DNA from: a virus
Length of the DNA: 51,428 bases
Strand: one strand, 5' to 3'
IMG/VR virus record: IMGVR_UViG_3300024431_000005
Coordinates: 1-51,428 of that record
Part shown: one piece after another, positions 7,201 to 15,147 of the stretch
How the letters are laid out: the number at the start of each line of letters is the position of its first letter
How positions within the stretch are numbered: the stretch's first letter is position 1
Position numbers and translations under genes: made by a program
The notes under the pieces: model-generated
What the model was told of the DNA's origin: nothing
Seen by the model: only the letters and a program-made list of their open reading frames with translations
The model's database searches: none

Positions 7201-7366
7201 TTTGTGAATCGGTGGGATCAACACTACCTGTTATCCCTACCCCGGTTATCAATCCGCAGTGCCTACCCAGTTAGGGTCATGGGCTCCGCTTCTCTCGCGG
7301 GATCAACGGCAGGGGTCCTAGGAGCACTACCACTTCAGACCTAAAGCTCCCCCACCGATTCACAAA
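7201..7366 (-). ncRNA. Candidate structured RNA closed by a perfect 16-bp inverted repeat
   Basis: Positions 7351-7366 and 7201-7216 are perfectly complementary (16 of 16; minus-strand 5' arm TTTGTGAATCGGTGGG). Between them the minus strand can form further hairpins: GGAGC/GCTCC (7350-7346 with 7325-7321), CCGC/GCGG (7300-7297 with 7289-7286) and ACCC/GGGT (7277-7274 with 7268-7265). Two 9-nt copies of GTTGATCCC and two of GGTAGTG add alternative pairings. A sigma70-like promoter at 7380-7409 would start RNA about 7 nt outside the repeat. No terminator separates it from the gene at 7178, so it may be either a processed small RNA or a structured 5' leader. No known RNA family was recognised. 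Confidence 0.6.
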
Positions 7367-7379
7367 ATATTCATGGCTC

Positions 7380-7409
7380 ATCTTATCCACATCAACGCTA
7401 CTGTGTCAA
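7380..7409 (-). promoter_or_regulatory. Promoter for the structured element
   Basis: Minus strand TTGACA (7409-7404), 18-nt spacer CAGTAGCGTTGATGTGGA, TAAGAT (7385-7380). The spacer is a diverged copy of the early-promoter spacer. The -35 overlaps the stop of the 60-aa gene. The predicted start near 7373 is just outside the 16-bp repeat. Confidence 0.7.
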
Positions 7410-7580
7410 GCTCTTTCGACGCCTGCAGTCGTGCCAGTCTTCGACGAAGACGTTGCCGTCGATAGCGATGTGCACGCGCGCCAGTATCGTCTTGATGACA
7501 GTGCCGATGAGCCTGCCAGCACCGCGCTCGATGCTGACAGTGTCACCAGCTTTGAAAGGATTGACGCTGCTCACAACCAT
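7398..7580 (-). CDS. Small KOW/SH3-like hypothetical protein (60 aa)
   Basis: 60 residues: FKAGDTVSIERGAGRLIGTVIK followed by beta strands and an aromatic/basic tail resembles a small KOW or SH3-like barrel (G-D-V-x-x-x-x-G-x-x-x-G-x-V pattern), a fold often binding RNA or protein. It overlaps the upstream gene by 10 nt. The fold is inference from the pattern, and the family was not recognised. Confidence 0.6.
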   Translation of the reverse strand: MVVSSVNPFKAGDTVSIERGAGRLIGTVIKTILARVHIAIDGNVFVEDWHDCRRRKSLTQ

Positions 7581-7834
7581 TCACCGTTGAGCTTGATTGC
7601 GGTGCAGCCAGCGTTCGGCGTGCCGAAGTCATCGAGCGGTTCCATGCCCATGTAGTCACCGTAGAGCATGCCCTCGTAGTAGCACTCGTCATCGTCATCG
7701 TAGAGACTGAAGCGTGCCGGGTTCGACGTGACCTTGTCGTCAGCGTCGTGCGGTCCCACGGTACCGACGCGACTATGCATGCTGTCTGGATCTTCCAGGT
7801 GATCCTTACTAATGGTCCATCTGTACGGGCTCAT
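7571..7834 (-). CDS. Hypothetical acidic protein (87 aa)
   Basis: 87 residues, with a central acidic stretch (LYDDDDECYYEGMLYGD) and a C-terminal FGTPNAGCTAIKLNGEW segment of the kind seen in small uncharacterised phage proteins. ATG 7834 overlaps the upstream stop by 4 nt. No catalytic motif or membrane segment is seen. Confidence 0.7.
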   Translation of the reverse strand: MSPYRWTISKDHLEDPDSMHSRVGTVGPHDADDKVTSNPARFSLYDDDDECYYEGMLYGDYMGMEPLDDFGTPNAGCTAIKLNGEWL

Positions 7835-8094
7835 GTCAGTTGCTCCTGATAGTTTCTGAGATTCAGCTCCAGCTGCTTGATGTTGAGACCGTTGATCTCG
7901 AACACCTCTTCGCAGTGAATCATTGCAGAGCCGAGTCGGGGGATGACGTACTGGTCGAGTGACCAGCCGTGGTCGTCAACTCCGACGATGATGGTGCCGG
8001 TGTTGTCCAAGGTGCGCCCCAGTACCTTAAAATTGTTGGGCAGGTACTGAGCCACATTCTTGGACTTGCCGGTAGCAGCGATTGCGATCCTCAC
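7831..8094 (-). CDS. Hypothetical protein (87 aa)
   Basis: 87 residues, predicted alpha/beta: beta (MRIAIAATG), a helix, a second beta stretch (GTIIVGVDD) and a long C-terminal helix (NIKQLELNLRNYQEQL). ATG 8094 overlaps the upstream stop by 4 nt. The fold hints at a small nucleotide-binding-like domain, but no P-loop or other key motif is present. Not recognised. Confidence 0.7.
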   Translation of the reverse strand: MRIAIAATGKSKNVAQYLPNNFKVLGRTLDNTGTIIVGVDDHGWSLDQYVIPRLGSAMIHCEEVFEINGLNIKQLELNLRNYQEQLT

Positions 8095-8390
8095 GCCGAT
8101 AGCCCGCGACGTGCGTTAACACGGATGGAGATGACTTCCTTCTCCGTCGTGTGCGCGGTGACCAGCTGGCGAGTGGGCTTCAGCTTCGCAGCAACAGCCT
8201 TCCAATCGATCATGGTGCGGATCGACTCAACGACCAGTGCGCGGAAGGTGTCATCTTCTAATGCCTTGACACCGGATGCGATCATGATGTCGCGAATGTC
8301 CTTCTCACGATTTTTCAGGTCAGCCATCTGAGCACGGATGAATCCGAGTTCGTCAGCCAGCCCTGCGACTTCGATTTTTTGCTTTCTCAT
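8091..8390 (-). CDS. Hypothetical coiled-coil protein (99 aa)
   Basis: First gene after the promoter at 8426-8454, with AAGGAGCAAG before ATG 8390. The N-terminal half is a charged helix (LADELGFIRAQMADLKNREKDIRD) likely to form a coiled coil; the rest is basic. Some small phage proteins of this form bind DNA, but no specific family was recognised. Confidence 0.7.
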   Translation of the reverse strand: MRKQKIEVAGLADELGFIRAQMADLKNREKDIRDIMIASGVKALEDDTFRALVVESIRTMIDWKAVAAKLKPTRQLVTAHTTEKEVISIRVNARRGLSA

Positions 8391-8411
8391 GTCTTGCTCC
8401 TTCTATCTATT

Positions 8412-8427
8412 GTGAATCCAGATTCAC
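8412..8427. promoter_or_regulatory. Dyad GTGAATC-CA-GATTCAC at the start site
   Basis: Perfect 7-bp inverted repeat with a 2-nt centre, overlapping the -10 (8426-8431) and the probable transcription start of the promoter at 8426-8454, an operator-like position. The half-site TTGTGAATC also forms the outer end of the 16-bp repeat at 7201-7366. Confidence 0.5.
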
Positions 8428-8454
8428 TATATCACGGGATCGTTGCCGTGTAAA
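8426..8454 (-). promoter_or_regulatory. Early promoter ahead of the 99-aa gene
   Basis: Minus strand TTTACA (8454-8449), 17-nt spacer CGGCAACGATCCCGTGA, TATAGT (8431-8426): one mismatch in each hexamer. The spacer follows the family pattern CGGnAnCGnTnCCGTG. It drives 8390 to about 7398. Confidence 0.82.
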
Positions 8455-8510
8455 GGGGAACAAGAAAATCCTTATAAATCAGCTACTTAGCTATTTGACA
8501 TAAAGTGGTG

Positions 8511-10619
8511 CTATCTGCGTCTTTTAGGAAAGTAGACGATCTGATCATCTAGTTCGGTGGAACTAATGAGATCGGCTTCGTGCAGGTCTTCTAAAATTTC
8601 GAGGAGTCTCTTGCCGGGGAAACGTGTGCATCGTTGCAAGACAGAGTACGGCATGAGGCCTTTGTCCAGAGCGATACGTTGGGGGGCAGAATTACTTTTG
8701 TGATGGATATATTTTCGGCAGTTGTTGATGATGCCCTCGACTCGAACTGATTGCGTCTCATCTCTACTCTGCCCGCTGGTAGTGAGTCTTGCTTTTTCTG
8801 TCCAGCGTTCGTTGCTCCAGCTTATGAGCTTGATTGCCCAGCTAGCAATCTTAGGTGTAATGACAGGAGTGTTTGCATTGACACCGATTGCCGCTAGGCC
8901 TGCGACAATAAGTGCGTTTTGATTCGACCGTCCCCATGCCAACTCACCGCGCATCGATCTGCGTCGCGATGACTCTTCGAATTCCTGAAATTGGTTGTAT
9001 GTTTTCTCAGAAAATGTCACTTCAGTGAAGTCGCCATCCGCAGGCTCGTGATTGATCAGCTTCTTCGCGTGCCGAATAATTGCAGAGGGGACCACGTTGG
9101 TGCGGCGAGGATTTTTAGCAGGAATGTCGTCACCGAGATCGAGCAGGATGAAACGATTCATGAAGCCCGTCTCCTGCGCTGAGCTGGTGATCGCTTCCAT
9201 CAACACGTCGGGTTGAGCTGTGGCGAGAAGAGTAAAAAAAGGATTTTCCATATCCGGAATTGATTGTTTGCGACCTGGCATTGCAGGTACCCATTCATTG
9301 CCTGCACCGTACAGTGAGAGCACGTGACTGAGTATCTGGTAGTCAGGTCCATTAGGATTTTTCGCACTCGCGATGTGTCGAGCTGCTTCGTCCCAGATCC
9401 AACATGCCATGCCTTCTTCAGCTAACTGATCAAGCAGCGAGTAGTACGATTGAAATCCCCTGAACACGACATCATTCATTCCAATCTTGCGAGTGAACGT
9501 GGTGAGTAATTTTAGGGGACCTCCTTTACCCGCACTTGTCGGTGCAGTGAGCATCAGGTACGGCTGCAGTGGCGTGTCCCAACCTTGCACGATGTAATTG
9601 TTGCAGCTCGCGAGAGCAGTGCACATGATGCCTGCCGCCAGACCAAAGATCGGTGACGGGTAATAAGCTGACTTCATGTGCCATTGCACAATGTCACCAA
9701 CGAGTCCCGGCACATCCATCAGTTCCAGATTAAATGCTAATCGATCAGATGCCGGTTCAATGTGTTCTGGAGGTGCAGTGACAACTCGGGTCTCCATCGT
9801 GCCGCTTTGCGTCCATCTGCGCAGCGCTTGGACCACCTGCATGGACATCCAGTCGGACAGCGTCGTGAATCCCTTCGTACGATCCCCCATCTCGTGTTTC
9901 TCGATGGTGTTAACCACAGCACCTTTACGGTCGTCGAGTTCGTCTTCCTCATCCTGAATGACAGTGAGTACTGCGCCCATCACTCGGTGAATCTTCTTTT
10001 TCGGCCACTGCTGATGGCACAGGGCTCCCGTGCACGCATGCACATAATCGTGACGTGAACCTGCCTTGGGATAGTAGTGCACAAAGACAGCCGCGACTGC
10101 GATCTCATCGGCGAAGCGTTCGAGGTCCAGCTTGGTCAGCTCTGTGAATTCTTCATTGTTGTGTTTATTGGTGTAGTAAACGCCACCTTCAGGATGTCTC
10201 GATGGGGGGATGACAGATTGTGCTCCTGTGGAGCGAATTTCGACGATGGTGCCCAGATCAGCGGTCTGCCATTTGCGCGTTTTGGCACCAACTACACGGA
10301 AAATGTAGTGAGAATATTCTTTGTTGGTGCGACCATAGATGAATGTCTCGGGGAGGATGTACTCGGCCACCCAGATGGCTTCTTCCATGTCCAGATCGAC
10401 GTCCGTGGCATGGTCGGAAGCCTTGCCCCAGAGCGCACCGATGTTGTCGCCGCGCTTAAATGCCCCGTTCTGGAGATCGTCATAAACCAGCCGGAGATGC
10501 GGCCAATCCTTTGTTTTTGGACGTTTTGACCTGCTCCGCAGCGGAACTGTGTAGACTTTCTTCTCCAGCCAGTACTCAGCTGTTTGCGTTGGATCAAAAC
10601 CTGCTTTATTCTGTGCCAT
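8511..10619 (-). CDS. Bifunctional prim-pol / DUF3987-like helicase replication protein
   Basis: 702 residues. The N-terminal 150 form a prim-pol domain: KRPKTKDW, DxD at D73/D75 (TDVDLDME), SHYIF with His104, VEIRSTG near 126 and PPSRHP near 139, the order of the archaeo-eukaryotic primase active site. The middle has a P-loop (APTSAGKG, 359-366) and a Walker-B-like IWDEA (408-412), as in DUF3987-type helicase or ATPase domains. The C-terminal 80 residues (VEGIINNCRKYIH to the RRR end) look like a winged-helix DNA-binding tail. It should prime synthesis and unwind or load at the origin. It is the most upstream gene of the minus-strand arm and faces the polymerase operon. Confidence 0.85.
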   Translation of the reverse strand: MAQNKAGFDPTQTAEYWLEKKVYTVPLRSRSKRPKTKDWPHLRLVYDDLQNGAFKRGDNIGALWGKASDHATDVDLDMEEAIWVAEYILPETFIYGRTNKEYSHYIFRVVGAKTRKWQTADLGTIVEIRSTGAQSVIPPSRHPEGGVYYTNKHNNEEFTELTKLDLERFADEIAVAAVFVHYYPKAGSRHDYVHACTGALCHQQWPKKKIHRVMGAVLTVIQDEEDELDDRKGAVVNTIEKHEMGDRTKGFTTLSDWMSMQVVQALRRWTQSGTMETRVVTAPPEHIEPASDRLAFNLELMDVPGLVGDIVQWHMKSAYYPSPIFGLAAGIMCTALASCNNYIVQGWDTPLQPYLMLTAPTSAGKGGPLKLLTTFTRKIGMNDVVFRGFQSYYSLLDQLAEEGMACWIWDEAARHIASAKNPNGPDYQILSHVLSLYGAGNEWVPAMPGRKQSIPDMENPFFTLLATAQPDVLMEAITSSAQETGFMNRFILLDLGDDIPAKNPRRTNVVPSAIIRHAKKLINHEPADGDFTEVTFSEKTYNQFQEFEESSRRRSMRGELAWGRSNQNALIVAGLAAIGVNANTPVITPKIASWAIKLISWSNERWTEKARLTTSGQSRDETQSVRVEGIINNCRKYIHHKSNSAPQRIALDKGLMPYSVLQRCTRFPGKRLLEILEDLHEADLISSTELDDQIVYFPKRRR

Positions 10620-10778
10620 CTCGCCTCTTCTTGTTGTCGATGTGAGACCTGGAGGGGAGGGTAGACTCTATCGGGACTGCCCTCTTTCTCCAAATTAATC
10701 TGAGTCTTTATCCCTGCGGGCGGACCATCCTAGCAGAGCGAACAGGAGACTGAAAATGGTCTTGAGCGAAGCGGGCTT
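10620..10778. other. Divergent intergenic region between prim-pol and polymerase
   Basis: 159 bp separate the two divergent replication units. Each gene has a ribosome site at its edge (AAGAAGAGGCGAG for prim-pol; AGGAG at 10744 on the plus strand). No consensus -35/-10 pair was found in either direction, unlike in the early arm, so these units may need a phage factor or use weak promoters. An origin could lie here but no iteron-like repeat was seen. Confidence 0.4.
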
Positions 10779-10791
10779 ATGGCGAGCCTGA
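10756..10791 (+). CDS. Possible 11-codon leader ORF overlapping the polymerase start
   Basis: ATG 10756 lies 8 nt after the only good SD here (AGGAG) and reads MVLSEAGLWRA then TGA at 10789-10791. The polymerase ATG (10779) lies inside it in another frame, has only a poor SD (AGCGGG) and no in-frame start upstream. A leader that brings ribosomes to the polymerase start is plausible; its expression is not shown. Confidence 0.3.
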   Translation: MVLSEAGLWRA

Positions 10792-13280
10792 ACCCCCACT
10801 GCACTGAGTGCGGATTACACGAGACCGCAAAGACGGTATGCATGGCAGGGGATGGTCCGCGCAAAAACGTCACCGTCATGGTGGTCGGGGAGGCTCCCGG
10901 CGCGAACGAAGACAAACGTGGTGTGCCCTTTATCGGGGAGTCCGGTAAAATTCTGCGCACCGAATTAGAACGCAACAACCTGACCGAGATCACCTACATC
11001 ACCAATCTCGTCAAGTGCCGTCCTCCCAACAACCGAACTCCCACGGCAGCAGAGATCAAAGCCTGCCGTCACTACCTCGATGAAGAAATTGAGCAGCTAG
11101 CTCCCAAGTTTGTCATCACTGCCGGAGTCCCGGCTACGAAGACGCTTTTCCGTGGCAAGGCGAAGATCAATCAATTCCATGGCGAAATCATTGAGAATCC
11201 CAAAGTCAGTTACATCGGAATGCCAATCGTCCATCCGGCGTATACGCTCCGCGATCCCTCGAAGCTTCCGGGTCTGCAGGATGACATTGCTCGGATTGCT
11301 CGCCTCATAAAGGGCGGCTTGCGCAATGATACAGTCGAGTGGACGGTCGTCAGGAAAGGAAACCTCCGTACCTTTGTAGCTGAGTTTGAGGAGGCAACCG
11401 AATTCGCATTCGATACGGAGACAGCGGGGCTCAGACCATTCGCAGAAGATGGGTACATCACTGCAGTCGCTATAGCCCTCCAACACCGGACGTGGGTCAT
11501 CCCCGGATTTATGCATCCTGATTACCAGCGTTACTCCCACAGCCCCTTCGCGCACGGTGATGCTCTTCGGAAACTGATGCAACTGCTTTTCTTTCTTGCT
11601 CATCGTGATAAAAAACGCACGTATGCGCAGAACGGGAAATTCGACAATAAATGGATGCGATGGATGTTCGGTGGTTCATTCCGCTTGACCTTCGATGTCA
11701 TGCTCGCACACCACGTGTTAGATGAAAACCTCGCGCACGATCTGACCAGCCTGTGCCGCACCTATCTCGATGAGCCTGAATACGACATCTCGCTGGCAGA
11801 GAAGCAAGGCAAGTCCGAGAAGCCCATGCGCAACTACAAATACTGCGGGCAGGACGCGACGTACACGCTCAGGCTGGGCAAACTGTTCGAGTCCCTGCTG
11901 CGACAAGACCCAGGTGTGCACCGACTGTTTTGGAAGATCACAATGCCCGGTGCGCGCGCGATGGAAGACGTGGAAATGGAAGGGCTCACCATCGATGGAG
12001 CTGCGCGTAAAGAAGTCGGGCTCCAACTGCTATCCGAGATGATCACGGAACGCGAAGAGCTGAACGACATGACTGGCGGCGACGTGAACTGGAACAGCCC
12101 AGCGCAGATCGGAAAACTCCTATATAAAGATCTGGGGTATCAGTGCAAAATTTTTACGAAGAAAGGGGCAAATTCTACATCTGAAGAAGCGCTGCTCAGC
12201 ATCGCAACCAAACCCGTCGTCAAGAAGCTGCTCGCCTATCGTGGCGCATCTAAGATGTTTAACACGTACATCAAGGGCTGGGAGAAGTATCGTATCGGCG
12301 ACAAATATTATTTCGATTACAAACTGCACGGCACTGTCACCGGCAGATATTCTTCTCCGCTCCACCCTATCCCGCGCGATGGAAAGATCCGCAACCTCAT
12401 TACTGCACCAAAAGGATGGACACTCTGCGCGTTGGATATTGCCACCGCAGAGATGCGTGTTGCTGCGCACCTGTCCAAAGACCCAGAGATGCGTCGGTGC
12501 TTCACCCACGGCATAGATGTTCACTGGCGCACAATGATCGAGACGTTGTACATCAGTCAGCAGAGCGAGTGGACTGAACGCGTGTTCGACACCGCTGAAG
12601 CCATCGCTGACTGTGGTGGCATGTCGTACACCGAATGCCTCGACATCATGATGGAGGCAGGCCCGAAGAAGTGTATCGCTATCGAGCCACGTTGGTACGA
12701 AGGCAGGACGCGCGCAAAAGCCGTTAACTTCGGCTTCATCTACGGTATGTATCCGAAGAAATTCATCGAGCAGGCGAAGAAGGATTACGGCTGGGAACCC
12801 AGCATGGCAGAAGCGAAGAACGCACGTCATGCATATTTCCGACTGTACTCTCGGCTGGCTGACTGGCACACCAGAACGAAGCGACTTGCAAAAACAAACG
12901 GTCACGTACGCTGCCTGACTGGTCGGTTGCGCAGGCTTCCCGGCATTCAGACCAGAGACAAGATGGTACGCATGGAAGCTGAACGTCAGGCTGTTAACTC
13001 AGGCGTGCAAGCCATGATCGGGGACTACAAAACGATGATCCTGATCGAGATCCACAAGACATTCCCGCGTGATCATGTGCGAATTGTCGGAGAGCATCAC
13101 GATGCAGTGCTGACCATTGTCAGGGACGAAGTTATCCCTGAGTGCGTGCCGAAGATGCTGAAGATCGCAGAGCGACCAGCCCTGATGGACACATTCAAAA
13201 TAACACTCAGCGTGCCGATGGAAGGTGAAGCAACGCTGGGCAACTGGGGTAAAGGAGTGAAGTATGAGCAAGCCGCGTGA
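10779..13280 (+). CDS. Uracil-DNA glycosylase / DNA polymerase I fusion
   Basis: 833 residues. Residues 1-180 are a family 4/5-type uracil-DNA glycosylase: GEAPG (37-41), HPAY (152-155) and four probable Fe-S ligands C8, C11, C80, C96 with the usual CxxC and C-x15-C spacing. Residues 200-370 are a complete 3'-5' exonuclease (D212/E214 in FDTET, D289 in NGKFD, Y355 and D359). Residues 380-833 are family-A polymerase: motif A D553/E558/R560, motif B R643, K647, F651, YG 655-656, motif C H774/D775. F651 equals E. coli F762. Motif A to B is 90 residues against 49 in E. coli, so about 40 residues are inserted. It replicates DNA and may screen it for uracil. UDG-polymerase fusions are known in phages such as SPO1. 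Confidence 0.95.
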   Translation: MASLNPHCTECGLHETAKTVCMAGDGPRKNVTVMVVGEAPGANEDKRGVPFIGESGKILRTELERNNLTEITYITNLVKCRPPNNRTPTAAEIKACRHYLDEEIEQLAPKFVITAGVPATKTLFRGKAKINQFHGEIIENPKVSYIGMPIVHPAYTLRDPSKLPGLQDDIARIARLIKGGLRNDTVEWTVVRKGNLRTFVAEFEEATEFAFDTETAGLRPFAEDGYITAVAIALQHRTWVIPGFMHPDYQRYSHSPFAHGDALRKLMQLLFFLAHRDKKRTYAQNGKFDNKWMRWMFGGSFRLTFDVMLAHHVLDENLAHDLTSLCRTYLDEPEYDISLAEKQGKSEKPMRNYKYCGQDATYTLRLGKLFESLLRQDPGVHRLFWKITMPGARAMEDVEMEGLTIDGAARKEVGLQLLSEMITEREELNDMTGGDVNWNSPAQIGKLLYKDLGYQCKIFTKKGANSTSEEALLSIATKPVVKKLLAYRGASKMFNTYIKGWEKYRIGDKYYFDYKLHGTVTGRYSSPLHPIPRDGKIRNLITAPKGWTLCALDIATAEMRVAAHLSKDPEMRRCFTHGIDVHWRTMIETLYISQQSEWTERVFDTAEAIADCGGMSYTECLDIMMEAGPKKCIAIEPRWYEGRTRAKAVNFGFIYGMYPKKFIEQAKKDYGWEPSMAEAKNARHAYFRLYSRLADWHTRTKRLAKTNGHVRCLTGRLRRLPGIQTRDKMVRMEAERQAVNSGVQAMIGDYKTMILIEIHKTFPRDHVRIVGEHHDAVLTIVRDEVIPECVPKMLKIAERPALMDTFKITLSVPMEGEATLGNWGKGVKYEQAA

Positions 13281-14280
13281 GCACATTAGTTTCAGCGAGG
13301 TGAATTCGTATCGACGATGCCAAAAAGCATGGTGGTACAGATATTTTCTGAAGATCAAACGTAAGTTCAAAGGCGTGCGTCTGCTGCGCGGCGAGATCCT
13401 GCACGAGATGCTCAACGCTTACGTTGAATACAAAATTCATGGCAACAAGTACACGGGCAGCGATCCATGGGACGTGCTCGAAACGTACGCTGAAGAGTAC
13501 GCTGCCTATTTTGAGGAGGAGCGTGACATACACGGTGACATCATCGGCGACTGTGGCAAGATCTTCGAGGGCTACCTGCGTAAATATCGCAAGGACCCGC
13601 TGACGTACGAGGCAACTGAGGTCAAGATCGAAGTGGACCTGAGCAAGTTGGGCAGCGGTGCTCTCCCAGTCATGTTCATCGGCTTCATCGATAAGATTGC
13701 AACGGACGTGCACGACCGACGCTGGCTGGTAGATCACAAATTCATGAAGTCCATCCCGACAGCTGATGATCGATTCCAAGAGCTGCAACTGCTGTTGTAC
13801 GTGTGGGCGTACGGCATGATGAAGCCGAAGGAAAAGATCGACGGTATCTGCTGGGACTACGGCAAAGCGAAGGCACCGACCGAACCGGAAGTGCTGAAGA
13901 GCGGTGAGCTATCGAAGCGCAAGAATCTGGACTGCGATCCGTACACCTACCTTAAAGTGATCAGGAGAGAGAAGCTCGATGCAACTCAGTACGTGGACAT
14001 GCTGGAAATGCTTGAAGGGAAGGAAGACACCTTCTTTGAGCGCGTATTCCTGCCGAAGCCCAGCACCAACATGATCATTGAAGTGGTCAACGATTTCCTG
14101 CAGAGTGCGGCGGAGATTCAAGCCAAACGAGATGGCGGACACTGCGCCCGCAGCATGTCGTCATTCAACTGCAACACCTGTGAGTACCGAACAATCTGTG
14201 AAGCGGAGGTCCGGGGACTGGACTCTGATTTCATCATGAAGAGCGAATACGTTGAACGAGGGAGTCACCATGCCAGCTAA
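13264..14280 (+). CDS. Cas4/RecB-like PD-(D/E)XK nuclease with Fe-S cysteines
   Basis: 338 residues. The active-site set of the PDDEXK_1 (Cas4/RecB-like) family is present: H47 (GEILHEML), D143 (GFIDK), D157 and K159 (LVDHKF), and a downstream Q (QELQLLLY) near 172. Four cysteines, C19 near the N-terminus and C303, C306, C312 near the C-terminus, have the Cas4/AddB pattern that holds a 4Fe-4S cluster. It is expected to be a DNA exonuclease for recombination or end processing with the Sak4-like ATPase next door. ATG 13264 overlaps the polymerase end by 17 nt. Confidence 0.9.
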   Translation: MSKPREHISFSEVNSYRRCQKAWWYRYFLKIKRKFKGVRLLRGEILHEMLNAYVEYKIHGNKYTGSDPWDVLETYAEEYAAYFEEERDIHGDIIGDCGKIFEGYLRKYRKDPLTYEATEVKIEVDLSKLGSGALPVMFIGFIDKIATDVHDRRWLVDHKFMKSIPTADDRFQELQLLLYVWAYGMMKPKEKIDGICWDYGKAKAPTEPEVLKSGELSKRKNLDCDPYTYLKVIRREKLDATQYVDMLEMLEGKEDTFFERVFLPKPSTNMIIEVVNDFLQSAAEIQAKRDGGHCARSMSSFNCNTCEYRTICEAEVRGLDSDFIMKSEYVERGSHHAS

Positions 14281-15145
14281 ACCGATGCGGAGCAAACCGA
14301 AATTGAAGGTCACAGGAGCGAAGAAACGGACAGTAGTAAAGAGAAAACCGATGACGACTGCTTCGATCATCGACCAGATCAAACCAGTCACGGAACTCAA
14401 AACCAACCTGGTCATGATGGTGTACGGTCGCTCCGGCACGGGTAAAACGCACTTCGGCTCGACGTTCCCGCGACCTATCTTATTCATTGACACGAACGAG
14501 CGTGGCACCGAGACCATCGCGCAGGAAGAGGACGTCGATGTCGTACGTGTCACTGAGTGGGCTGAAATAGATGAGCTGTACTGGGGGTTGCTCAATCATA
14601 AAACTCCAACCGAATATGCGTCCATCGTTATCGATCAGGTGAGCAACCTGCAGGATATCGGCATGACTGAGGTACTGCGCAAGTCGCGTAAGGGCAGAGA
14701 CGAGACGTTCACGCAGCGTAACTGGGGACAACTGTCCGGAATGCTGAAGCAATTCATCAGCGACTTCCGTGACCTGTCCGATGATTACAATCTGCTCATG
14801 ATTGCACACGAGCGTGTGAACGAAGGTGGCGACGAAGAAGAAGAAGCCATCGAGCCCAGCATCGGGGCGCGCGTCATGCCTTCAGTCAGTGCATTCCTCG
14901 ATGGTGCAGTTGACTCCATTGGTTCCACGTTCATCAAAGAGCGTTGGGAAACTGAAGACAAAGAAGAAGTGCGACATGTGGACTACTGTATGCGGATCGG
15001 TCCTCACGCATTTTACTCGACGAAGATCCGCAGACCAGTGTCCGCTGGTCCGATCCCTGAGCTGATCGTCAACCCGACGTTTAAAAAGATCAGGGACCTG
15101 ACCGCAGGCAAACAAACGAAACGTAAGAAAATTAGGAGATCCTGA
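14270..15145 (+). CDS. Sak4-like RecA-fold ATPase (AAA_24 type)
   Basis: 291 residues from ATG 14270 (GGGAG 6 nt upstream); an upstream TTG at 14252 is less likely. It has a lysine-rich N-terminal 28 residues, Walker A GRSGTGKT (53-60), a conserved acidic LFIDTNERG, Walker B SIVIDQ near 120 and a sensor-like LLMIAHE near 182. This is the layout of phage Sak4/AAA_24 proteins, short RecA relatives that promote single-strand annealing with an SSB. The SSB-like gene follows 2 nt downstream and the Cas4-like exonuclease precedes it, making a three-gene recombination set. Confidence 0.88.
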   Translation: MPAKPMRSKPKLKVTGAKKRTVVKRKPMTTASIIDQIKPVTELKTNLVMMVYGRSGTGKTHFGSTFPRPILFIDTNERGTETIAQEEDVDVVRVTEWAEIDELYWGLLNHKTPTEYASIVIDQVSNLQDIGMTEVLRKSRKGRDETFTQRNWGQLSGMLKQFISDFRDLSDDYNLLMIAHERVNEGGDEEEEAIEPSIGARVMPSVSAFLDGAVDSIGSTFIKERWETEDKEEVRHVDYCMRIGPHAFYSTKIRRPVSAGPIPELIVNPTFKKIRDLTAGKQTKRKKIRRS

Positions 15146-15147
15146 GA

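Noticed and set aside
7227-7250. Match to the 23S rRNA peptidyl-transferase loop (GGGATAACAGG) and to part of the I-SceI site inside the structured element
   Set aside because: Only about 11-13 nt match and the flanks do not align convincingly with domain V; a match this short is expected by chance at roughly the ten percent level. Not claimed as an rRNA mimic or homing site.
7201-7366. Inverted-repeat element as a MITE-like transposon
   Set aside because: No target-site duplication in the flanks and a promoter placed exactly at one end with internal hairpins fits an RNA better.
8485-8510. Plus-strand TTGACA near 8494 as a promoter
   Set aside because: It would transcribe antisense into the prim-pol gene and has no convincing -10 at the right distance.
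12120-12905. 261-codon minus-strand frame inside the polymerase gene
   Set aside because: Lies opposite polymerase motifs A and B; composition is that of an antisense frame.
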